The position numbers and the translations under genes are program-made. The notes beneath the pieces were generated by a model. It was not told where the DNA came from. It worked only from the letters and a program-made list of their open reading frames with translations, and did not search any database. A DNA stretch of 5,105 nucleotides from WJKK01 sp964638225 (lineage in GTDB: Bacteria; Patescibacteriota; WWE3; UBA101185; UBA10185): NCBI GenBank assembly GCA_964638225.1, contig CAZWYL010000023.1, forward strand, positions 1-5,105, given 5' to 3'. Positions 1 to 5,105 of this stretch are shown piece by piece; the first letter of the stretch is position 1, and every line of letters starts with the position of its first letter.

Positions 1-788
1 TTATCAACAAAGAAAAGAACATTTTTCTTTTGAACATCTCTAAAATACTCTACTAGAGACACGCCTGCATGGGCAGCAAGGAAACGCATAGAAGGAGTTT
101 CACCCATTGTCCCGTAGACCAAGGCGGTGCTATCGAGTACTCCTGTATCTTCCAATTCGGCATATAATTCATGACCTTCTCTAGTTCTCTCGCCTACTCC
201 AGAAAAAACAGACACAGTGTTTTCTTTATGTCTATTTAGTACATTATGCAATATTTCTGCTAAAAGAACTGTTTTTCCTACTCCAGCACCTCCAAATAAT
301 CCAATCTTTCCCTCGTGGATTAAAGGAGTAAACAAATCGAGTACCTTTATGCCTGTTTCTACAAAAGTCTTTTTACTCGATATAAAATCATACTCTACTA
401 CATCTTTACTTAAACCTACATACTCATGTATGTCAGGGCGTTCTTTGTTGTCTTTAAAATCACCGAGTGCACCTAAAACTCTGCCCAGAACCTCAGATCC
501 AGCAGGAATTTTTAGCTTTTCTCTTGTACGAACTACCACAGCCCCTCGAGAATATTTATCCATGTCAGACAATGCTATACAATAAAACCTATTCTCACCT
601 GAAGACTCAAATACCATAAGAGCATCTGAAAACCCGTCTGCACGACCCGCAGAATTTTCTAGTACCAATACCTCGCTTATTTCCGGAGCCTTAGTTGAAA
701 AAATTTCAACCTCCACTACTTGTCTCTTTACTCTTAATATTCTTCCTACTTTCTCATATTTTGTTGAATTATTTAGATTATCTTCCAT
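1..788 (-). CDS. atpD: F1 ATP synthase subunit beta, N-terminal 262 codons (3' end outside window)
   Basis: Catalytic subunit of the F1 head, which makes or hydrolyses ATP at the alpha/beta interfaces on the cytoplasmic side. The gene leaves the window after codon 262, so roughly 200 residues are missing against a usual length near 460. Visible in order: a beta-barrel domain (about residues 12-95, starting KVGRILRVKRQVVEVEIF), a shortened linker, the block ETGIKVLDLFTPL (144-156), Walker A GGAGVGKT (166-173), GVGERTREG with the catalytic Glu (E200, equivalent to E. coli E181), and the Walker B strand VLFFVD ending at the edge. The usual MNEPPGAR box is MGETPSMR (228-235), a marked departure. 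The ATG at 788-786 has a good Shine-Dalgarno AGGAG six bases upstream and lies inside the end of atpG (11-bp overlap), so translation is probably coupled. Identity is certain; the catalytic residues that can be seen are intact. Confidence 0.97.
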   Translation of the reverse strand, partial: MEDNLNNSTKYEKVGRILRVKRQVVEVEIFSTKAPEISEVLVLENSAGRADGFSDALMVFESSGENRFYCIALSDMDKYSRGAVVVRTREKLKIPAGSEVLGRVLGALGDFKDNKERPDIHEYVGLSKDVVEYDFISSKKTFVETGIKVLDLFTPLIHEGKIGLFGGAGVGKTVLLAEILHNVLNRHKENTVSVFSGVGERTREGHELYAELEDTGVLDSTALVYGTMGETPSMRFLAAHAGVSLVEYFRDVQKKNVLFFVD

Positions 789-1659
789 GTATAACTCCTG
801 ATAACAATGTATTTTTTTCTTTTTCTGCTTCTCTGTGCTTCAACAACAACTGTTTTAGCCTAAGTTTATCAAGTTTTTTTGATGCATTAGTAGCTGCTCT
901 ATCTAAACTAACCATTCTTGAGGTGTATTTACTCAAAGAAGATTCATAGAGAGCGTGCTCAAAAAGAGATTTCTTTATTTCCGACTCGAAAAACTCAAAA
1001 ACCTCTTCCAAGGACGGTTCAAATATGCAGTACACGCGACGAGTATCCTCCTTCACTTCCATAGCAACTGATTCTCCCGTAACACTTGATTGGACCGGTT
1101 CTTGTTCGAGTATATTCTTAAATTTACCATGAAATAATAATATATTTTCATATTCTCCAATTTCAGCCATAATCTTATAAACCTCTTCCGGATCTGGGTT
1201 ACCATCTGAAAGATCGTAATATAAAAAATCTCTCCCAGGAAAGCGCTCTTGAAATAAAACTTTCCCCAAACTTCCTAATATGGCAACATCAACTGAAGAA
1301 TCTACATGTTTTGAAAAATAATTAAAAACCTTCCTTATAATGTCACCGTATAATCCTGTGTTTGCTGAAACAAAAACTATAACATCCCTGCCATTTTTTT
1401 GGGTAAAATTCATTCTTCCTATATAAGAATTTTGCTGCTCCTCGTCAGATATACCCTTAGCTTCCAAAATTTCACGAAGTTTATCTTCATATGACAATTT
1501 TACCCTTGAAAAGACTTCCGAAAGTCCCGACAAAAATTCACGGTTACGCAAAACTTGATCTTTAGTGCGTCGCATCCTCATAGCTGCAACTTCTTGATAA
1601 GTTTGAGAAATTACTCTAAAATTCTTAAGCTGTTCAATCTCCCCGACAATATCTGACAT
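778..1659 (-). CDS. atpG: F1 ATP synthase subunit gamma (central stalk)
   Basis: Rotor shaft of F1, running through the alpha3beta3 head and contacting the c-ring. It has 293 residues, close to the 287 of E. coli gamma. The N-terminal helix (about 3-60, with EVAAMRMRRTKD at 23-34) and the C-terminal helix (about 235-285, with SKYTSRMVSLDRAATNASKK) form the expected antiparallel coiled coil, and the protein ends TLLSGVIHGR, corresponding to the family's EIVSGA-type tail. The middle is a Rossmann-like domain: VIVFVSANTGLYGD (93-106) stands where most gammas have VSSDRGLCGG, so the box is altered. The ATG lies 3 bp after the atpA stop. The only purine-rich site, AGGGG, is 14 bases upstream, so translation probably depends on coupling to atpA. 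The last four codons overlap the atpD start. The sequence resembles gammas of Patescibacteria (recalled, not searched). Confidence 0.94.
   Translation of the reverse strand: MSDIVGEIEQLKNFRVISQTYQEVAAMRMRRTKDQVLRNREFLSGLSEVFSRVKLSYEDKLREILEAKGISDEEQQNSYIGRMNFTQKNGRDVIVFVSANTGLYGDIIRKVFNYFSKHVDSSVDVAILGSLGKVLFQERFPGRDFLYYDLSDGNPDPEEVYKIMAEIGEYENILLFHGKFKNILEQEPVQSSVTGESVAMEVKEDTRRVYCIFEPSLEEVFEFFESEIKKSLFEHALYESSLSKYTSRMVSLDRAATNASKKLDKLRLKQLLLKHREAEKEKNTLLSGVIHGR
795..799 (-). promoter_or_regulatory. Ribosome binding site of atpD
   Basis: AGGAG on the minus strand, six bases before the atpD ATG (788-786). It lies within the last codons of atpG and fixes the beta start, even though the two genes overlap by 11 bp. 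Confidence 0.85.
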
Positions 1660-1662
1660 ATT

Positions 1663-3174
1663 TTACATCTGTACCCCTATTAATTCTTTAATTGTTTTTT
1701 GCTCCCTCATTACGTTTGCCAAGAAATCGTTGAAAACGTTGCTGGTCTTTACTAAATTATCAACGTACAGTCTAAAATCTGAATCCCGTTCGTAGAGCTC
1801 ATTCATCTTCTTAACAAGAAATTTTAGACTTTTTAGCTGGCCCGAAGAGATAAGTCCTCCCCAAATCATTGCAAATAGTAAATACTGCAGATTTAGAGGA
1901 ATAATCACCCGAGGAGGTTGTCTAAAAAGCGCAGTTATTTTCTCACCCGTTTCTAAGCTAGACTTTACACCCTCACTTAGCTCTGCTCCAAAATGAACAA
2001 ACCTCTTATGTTTACGGAGTAAATTTAAAAACCCAGTCAGCTCTCTAGTTATGCTCTGATGAAGCTCGGTCTGTACCTGCCTGCCAACACGTGTCACAGA
2101 AAGAAAAGTGTCTACGGCAGGTCTATTTCCTTCATCAAATAAAGAGGAGTCAAAAAACAGATGTCCGTCTGTCATTGACATAAGATTGGTCTGTATATAA
2201 CCCGATATGTCACCTTCCACAGTCTCAGCAACAGGTAGACAAGTTATTGAGTTAGAGGAACCTTGAATCTTAAAATTACCTGCTCTTTCTAATAATTGGG
2301 AATGAATAAAAAATATATCTCCCGGATAGGATTCTCTCCCAGGGAAACTCCCGCCAATTAGTGAAAGCTCTCGGTAATATTTGGCATGCGAAGACATGTC
2401 ATCTAAAACAATAAGGACATCCCGACCGCAATCCCTAAAATATTCCGCATATGCCATTGCTGTGTATGGTGTTAGGTAGACCTTCCCGGCCAAATCTGAA
2501 GACGAGCTTCCTACCATTAAAAACGAATCTCCCAATTCGTTTTCCTTACTAAATTCCAAAATCTCCAAAAGATCACTTTTGCTTTTTCCTATACCTGCGT
2601 AAATGCAAACAGCTCCCTCCCTCGCTTGAGATAGTATGGTCTGAAGTAAAAACTCAGTCTTCCCAGATTTTTTATCCCCTAAAACAAGTTCCCTCTGCCC
2701 CTTCCCGAGAGGAATCATTAAATCAACAATTGGGACACCTGTTACGAAAGTCTCGGAAACTTTAGCTCGCTGAGAAAATCCGGGCGCATCCCCAAAAACT
2801 TCTACCAAAGCTGAATTCGAGGCTTCGTGAGGAAAGAGAGACTTTCCTTGTATTTCCTCTTTTAGCAAAGAATTTCCCATACAATCGAAAGCCCCTCCCA
2901 GAAGCCCGTCATGAGCTGTAATCTTCAAAGTTGACGCCGTTCTGGTAGCTTTGTAACCAACCCTAAAATTCGTACCTTTCAAAATGAGAACATGAGCAAT
3001 TTCAACATCCAAACTTAAAACAAGACCTACACTATTATCCTCAAAGATAACTACCTCTCCCACAAAAACATTAGGAAGACCTGATATGCCAACAAGAGGA
3101 AGATTAAGAGTTTCAACAAAGCCTACTTCTTTATATTTTTCTAAATATGAGTCAAAACCTTTACCTTGATACAT
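1663..3174 (-). CDS. atpA: F1 ATP synthase subunit alpha
   Basis: Non-catalytic nucleotide-binding subunit of the F1 head; it supplies the arginine finger to the beta site. It has 503 residues against 513 in E. coli. Visible: a beta-barrel domain (about 15-85, with VGISGLPNVFVGEVVIFE), the block PLGKGQRELVLG (155-166), Walker A GDKKSGKT (166-173; usual form GDRQTGKT), Walker B DVLIVLDD (252-259), FPGRESYPGDIF (277-288), SMTDGHLFFDSSLF (333-346), and LSVTRVGRQ with the arginine finger R362. The C-terminal helical domain follows from about 370. Departures from the family: IGQK becomes IGKS, LLLRRPPGRE becomes SLIGGSFPGRE, and the N-terminus is about 11 residues shorter than in E. coli, cutting into the segment that normally docks delta. 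The ATG overlaps the atpH stop as TAATG, with a strong Shine-Dalgarno seven bases upstream. Identity is certain; a CPR-type alpha is my best guess at lineage. Confidence 0.97.
   Translation of the reverse strand: MYQGKGFDSYLEKYKEVGFVETLNLPLVGISGLPNVFVGEVVIFEDNSVGLVLSLDVEIAHVLILKGTNFRVGYKATRTASTLKITAHDGLLGGAFDCMGNSLLKEEIQGKSLFPHEASNSALVEVFGDAPGFSQRAKVSETFVTGVPIVDLMIPLGKGQRELVLGDKKSGKTEFLLQTILSQAREGAVCIYAGIGKSKSDLLEILEFSKENELGDSFLMVGSSSSDLAGKVYLTPYTAMAYAEYFRDCGRDVLIVLDDMSSHAKYYRELSLIGGSFPGRESYPGDIFFIHSQLLERAGNFKIQGSSNSITCLPVAETVEGDISGYIQTNLMSMTDGHLFFDSSLFDEGNRPAVDTFLSVTRVGRQVQTELHQSITRELTGFLNLLRKHKRFVHFGAELSEGVKSSLETGEKITALFRQPPRVIIPLNLQYLLFAMIWGGLISSGQLKSLKFLVKKMNELYERDSDFRLYVDNLVKTSNVFNDFLANVMREQKTIKELIGVQM
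1674..1678 (-). promoter_or_regulatory. Possible weak ribosome binding site of atpG
   Basis: AGGGG on the minus strand within the last atpA codons, 14 bases before the atpG ATG. The spacing is long, so it may act only weakly; with a 3-bp gap to atpA, translational coupling is the more likely driver. Confidence 0.4.
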
Positions 3175-3725
3175 TACTTATCCTCCTCGCCCGAGTCTGA
3201 GCTATTATTTATAAAAGTATCGAGTTTGCTTTCGGAACCGCCTCTGTGCTCATACTGTATAGTCTTCACGGAGTGCTCAGCCTTTGAGAAAAATTCTCCC
3301 AATTTGGTCTTTAGGGAAAGATCAATATAACTACCCTGCCAATATATGACTATGCCTCCCATAATTGATGGGCTTGTTTCCTTATCAAGGATAAAAGATC
3401 TACTAATCAAATTCTCTTTTAACCAATGAAAAAGCCGATCCCAAAATTCCGATGAAAACTGTACATCTGGAACAATGACCTTAATCCTCTCCAAATTAGA
3501 AATTTCTTCCTGTAATTTATTTAAAGATTCAATGAGCTCGTTTTTGGCAGATACATTAACTCCTCGAGCATCTAAAAAAGATCGCAAATCTGAAGCCTTA
3601 TCAGAAGGCCAGAGAAACGGTTCAGCAGAGTATAACTCCGACTGCAATTCCTGAACTTCAGTGACCAAATCCAACAAATCAGGACTAAATTTTATTAAAC
3701 TGTTAATATCTTGTTTCTCTTGCAT
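3174..3725 (-). CDS. atpH: ATP synthase subunit delta (peripheral stalk, divergent)
   Basis: Delta sits on top of the F1 head and ties it to the b stalk. The call rests on the C-terminal signature SPSIMGGIVIYWQGSYIDLS (118-137) followed by LKTKLGEF. This matches the family's DPSxxGGVxxxxGDxxIDxSVxxKL beta-hairpin, and the position between atpF and atpA agrees. The first 110 residues are mostly helical (coiled-coil-like at 62-82) but show no clear match to the canonical six-helix N-terminal domain. The beta-hairpin comes about 20 residues earlier than in E. coli delta, and a polar, acidic tail (about 161-183, ending SSDSGEEDK) follows. The codons of that tail double as the ribosome binding site of atpA. 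The start ATG at 3725-3723 is the first in frame after a TGA; it has no recognisable Shine-Dalgarno and lies 22 bp after the atpF stop, so re-initiation or coupling is likely. Confidence 0.87.
   Translation of the reverse strand: MQEKQDINSLIKFSPDLLDLVTEVQELQSELYSAEPFLWPSDKASDLRSFLDARGVNVSAKNELIESLNKLQEEISNLERIKVIVPDVQFSSEFWDRLFHWLKENLISRSFILDKETSPSIMGGIVIYWQGSYIDLSLKTKLGEFFSKAEHSVKTIQYEHRGGSESKLDTFINNSSDSGEEDK
3182..3187 (-). promoter_or_regulatory. Strong ribosome binding site of atpA
   Basis: AGGAGG on the minus strand, seven bases before the atpA ATG (3174-3172). It is the strongest Shine-Dalgarno site in the window, encoded inside the Glu-Glu-Asp codons at the end of atpH. This fits the higher copy number needed for alpha (three per complex) than for delta (one). 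Confidence 0.88.
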
Positions 3726-3736
3726 GTATGTAAATC

Positions 3737-3757
3737 TAAGTCATTGCTCAAGACTTA
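3737..3757 (-). other. Small inverted repeat over the atpF stop codon
   Basis: TAAGTC and GACTTA can pair as a 6-bp stem around a 9-base loop containing the atpF TGA, in the only junction of the operon that has neither overlap nor Shine-Dalgarno. The stem is AT-rich and no U-run follows in the direction of transcription, so it is not a rho-independent terminator. It could be chance. Confidence 0.3.
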
Positions 3758-4470
3758 AAAACCTCACTATCTTTTGCCTCCTCTAAAACTTTAAAAATAT
3801 ACTCTTCGTGATCTTTCAAATTCAAAGATTTGCCTATTATAGACTTGGACGCCTTATTAACAGCTTCATAAACCTCTTGATCTATCCTCTCTCTTTGCGC
3901 TTCTTTATAACGTTTCATCTCCTCCTCAACTTCTCTGCGCGAACTTTCAAGAGCTATTTCCAAACTTTTTCTAAACTCCTTTAGCTCATTCATCATCTCT
4001 TTCTTATATTCACCTGATATTTGTTTGAGGGTCTCTAAATTATGGCTAGATGCTTCCAATAAAGCTTTCCTATTTACTTTCAATAAGGTATCAGAAGATT
4101 CACTAATAAATTCCTTACGTTCCTCAGCTATTTCTTCCATTTTAGAATTGATGTTTGAAGACATATCACTTCCCATTAAATTTGCATCCGCCAATATCTT
4201 CTCTGCTTTATGATTAGCATCTTCTACTATCCTAAAAGCCTGTCTTTTAGCCTCCTCTAAAACTTCAGAAGCCTCTTTATACTCGCGATTCTTTTCCTTA
4301 TCCAAATAATCTGCCTGAGATAAAAGTCTTATGAAGTAAATACTCAAACCTAGAAATAATATGAAAAGAATACCAAAAGATACTAGTCCTATTGGGATTA
4401 AATAAACTGTAGAGGGATAAGTTGGAAAACTAAAACTGAAGGGAAATTCCAGATTGGGCAGATTCATCAC
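3748..4470 (-). CDS. atpF: ATP synthase subunit b (long form)
   Basis: Peripheral-stalk subunit: one N-terminal membrane helix anchors a long cytoplasmic helix that holds the stator against F1. The product has 240 residues (239 if the adjacent ATG is used), far longer than the 156 of E. coli b. A short Phe/Ser/Pro-rich segment (about 5-22) precedes the membrane helix (about 23-50, STVYLIPIGLVSFGILF onward). A very long, highly charged helix (about 52-205) follows, with an early Ala-rich stretch EVLEEAKRQAFRIVEDANHKAEKILADA in the style of b subunits. The end, VNKASKSIIGKSLNLKDHEEYI (204-225), matches the family's conserved AxxIIGxxLxxxxH region. The start is either GTG 4470-4468 or ATG 4467-4465; AAGG at 4483-4480 is 9 bases from the GTG and 12 from the ATG, slightly favouring GTG. 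The stop is TGA. The gene is 13 bp downstream of the c-like gene. Confidence 0.92.
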   Translation of the reverse strand: MMNLPNLEFPFSFSFPTYPSTVYLIPIGLVSFGILFILFLGLSIYFIRLLSQADYLDKEKNREYKEASEVLEEAKRQAFRIVEDANHKAEKILADANLMGSDMSSNINSKMEEIAEERKEFISESSDTLLKVNRKALLEASSHNLETLKQISGEYKKEMMNELKEFRKSLEIALESSRREVEEEMKRYKEAQRERIDQEVYEAVNKASKSIIGKSLNLKDHEEYIFKVLEEAKDSEVFKS

Positions 4471-4479
4471 TGTTAAAGA

Positions 4480-4483
4480 CCTT
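4480..4483 (-). promoter_or_regulatory. Ribosome binding site of atpF
   Basis: AAGG on the minus strand, directly after the TGA of the c-like gene. It is nine bases from the GTG at 4470 and twelve from the ATG at 4467, and so bears on which of the two adjacent start codons is used. Confidence 0.5.
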
Positions 4484-5105
4484 TCATAAAACTAAAATTA
4501 AATACGATAAAAATATTCCTGCTAACATTATGCCAAAAACAAAGATAGAGTTAAAGATCACCGCAATTTTAATATCCCTGCCTGCAAGAGGGTTTCTTCC
4601 CAGCGCTTCAACACTCTTGCCAGATATCTTCCCAAAAGATGAAAACCCAATTACAAAACTAGCAATAACAACTAGAGCAGATATAAGATATCTAAAAGTT
4701 GTGAGAGGACTAATTATGGGAGCCATAGCTCCGCTTTTCATAAAATTCAGGAGGTCTTTTTGTGAACGATTTGGAATGTATGCAGATCTTATATTCACCT
4801 GAACTAGAATAAGACCTACCTCTTCAGGATCATTGCTCTCATAATTTTCCAAAGCCGAACCAAGAACATACCCGCTTACATCAGCTTTTTGAGCAACTCC
4901 CTCGATAGGAGAAGAAGTTATTAAATCTCCTGATACAATATTTCCGTTTATAGAAGAAACTTTTACATAAGCTTCACCACTAGAGACAACCTTGACGGAA
5001 TTTACTTCATTTAGGGAGCGGTCAATTAGAGAAATCGCCGAATCTTCAGCTACTACACCATACATATCCTCATGATAATCTTTTTGTGCAAAAGTATACT
5101 CATCC
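4484..5105 (-). CDS. Membrane protein with surface-type beta domain and degenerate subunit-c-like hairpin (5' end outside window)
   Basis: The reading frame is open to the right edge: 13 codons (DEYTFAQKDYHED) precede the first Met at 5065. That Met has no properly spaced ribosome binding site, so the real start lies outside. Residues here are numbered from that Met. Residues 1-98 form a beta-rich, glycine-punctuated domain (YGVVAEDSAIS, VVSSGEAYVKVSSINGNI, SGDLITSSPIEGVAQKA, SGYVLGSALE). From memory this resembles a module next to autoprocessing domains of phage tail-fibre and Patescibacteria surface proteins. A linker (99-123) leads to two membrane helices (about 124-145 and 165-191) joined by GKSVEALGRNP. 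This aligns without gaps to E. coli subunit c: G149/G33, K150/K34, E153/E37, R157/R41, P159/P43. The ion-binding D61 position is F177, and neither membrane helix carries a carboxylate. It occupies the atpE slot, but it cannot be a normal proton- or sodium-carrying c subunit. Subunit-c topology puts the N-terminal domain outside the cell. Role unknown. Confidence 0.8.
   Translation of the reverse strand, partial: DEYTFAQKDYHEDMYGVVAEDSAISLIDRSLNEVNSVKVVSSGEAYVKVSSINGNIVSGDLITSSPIEGVAQKADVSGYVLGSALENYESNDPEEVGLILVQVNIRSAYIPNRSQKDLLNFMKSGAMAPIISPLTTFRYLISALVVIASFVIGFSSFGKISGKSVEALGRNPLAGRDIKIAVIFNSIFVFGIMLAGIFLSYLILVL

Noticed and set aside
217..585. 122-codon open frame on the plus strand
   Set aside because: It lies wholly antisense to atpD, whose protein carries clear family motifs; the plus-strand translation shows no domain and no ribosome binding site of note.
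695..949. 84-codon plus-strand frame rich in Leu, Phe and Ser
   Set aside because: Apparent hydrophobicity is the antisense shadow of the charged C-terminal helix of atpG and the start of atpD.
3737..3757. Rho-independent terminator between atpF and atpH
   Set aside because: The stem is only 6 bp and AT-rich, and no U-tract follows in the direction of transcription.
4025..4213. 62-codon plus-strand frame
   Set aside because: Antisense shadow of the atpF coiled coil; no supporting signals.
4530..4802. 90-codon plus-strand frame opposite the c-like hairpin
   Set aside because: The minus-strand protein matches the subunit c loop residue by residue; the plus-strand frame has no recognisable feature.
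5063..5065. ATG at 5065 as the true start of the c-like protein, giving a 193-residue protein
   Set aside because: The frame stays open to the window edge, the upstream residues continue the domain in style, and the GAGG before this ATG is only two bases away, too close for a working site.
4484..5105. Calling the c-like gene a pseudogene because the ion-binding residue is missing
   Set aside because: The frame is intact, the loop residues are kept in register and it sits in normal spacing within a tight operon, which points to a maintained protein with a changed role.
1..5105. A V/A-type or Mycoplasma F1-like X0 ATPase
   Set aside because: Gene order F-H-A-G-D and the presence of real b, delta and gamma subunits fit F-type. 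The Mycoplasma type cannot be fully excluded in function, but b and delta with family signatures argue against it.
1..5105. Alternative genetic code with UGA as glycine, known in some CPR lineages
   Set aside because: TGA ends atpF and the c-like gene at the expected family end points and never occurs inside a reading frame.

Overview
The window is one tightly packed operon for an F-type ATP synthase (or an F1-based ATPase), read entirely on the minus strand, from right (5') to left (3'). In transcription order it holds: the 3' part of a gene for an unusual membrane protein ending in a subunit-c-like hairpin (5105-4484), atpF (b), atpH (delta), atpA (alpha), atpG (gamma) and the first 262 codons of atpD (beta), which runs off the left edge. 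This is the usual bacterial order E-F-H-A-G-D. atpB (subunit a) would lie beyond the right edge and atpC (epsilon) beyond the left; neither can be seen. Junctions are coupled: 13 bp between the c-like gene and atpF, 22 bp between atpF and atpH, a 1-bp overlap atpH/atpA, 3 bp between atpA and atpG, and an 11-bp overlap atpG/atpD. No stretch over 300 bases lacks a gene, and no promoter, terminator, RNA gene, insertion sequence or CRISPR array is visible.

The DNA is AT-rich. All subunits are recognisable but divergent from textbook F1: the beta MNEPPGAR box reads MGETPSMR, the gamma DRGLCGG box reads NTGLYGD, and the alpha P-loop is GDKKSGKT. The alpha, gamma and c-like sequences resemble, from memory, those of Candidate Phyla Radiation bacteria (Patescibacteria; Microgenomates or Katanobacteria-like). 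That placement is an inference. TGA is used as a stop in two genes and never occurs in frame, which argues against the UGA-glycine code of Gracilibacteria/Absconditabacteria.

The catalytic head looks functional: Walker A motifs in alpha and beta, the catalytic beta glutamate in GERTREG, and the alpha arginine finger in VTRVG are all present. The odd part is the membrane side. The gene in the atpE slot encodes a C-terminal two-helix hairpin that aligns without gaps to subunit c around its G-K-x2-E-x3-R-N-P loop. It has phenylalanine where the ion-carrying Asp/Glu belongs, and no other carboxylate within either helix. It is fused to a large N-terminal beta-rich domain like those of bacterial surface or phage tail-fibre proteins, which would face outside the cell. 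Whether a normal subunit c is also encoded, just upstream or elsewhere, decides whether this is an accessory membrane protein of a working ATP synthase or part of a non-pumping F1-like machine.
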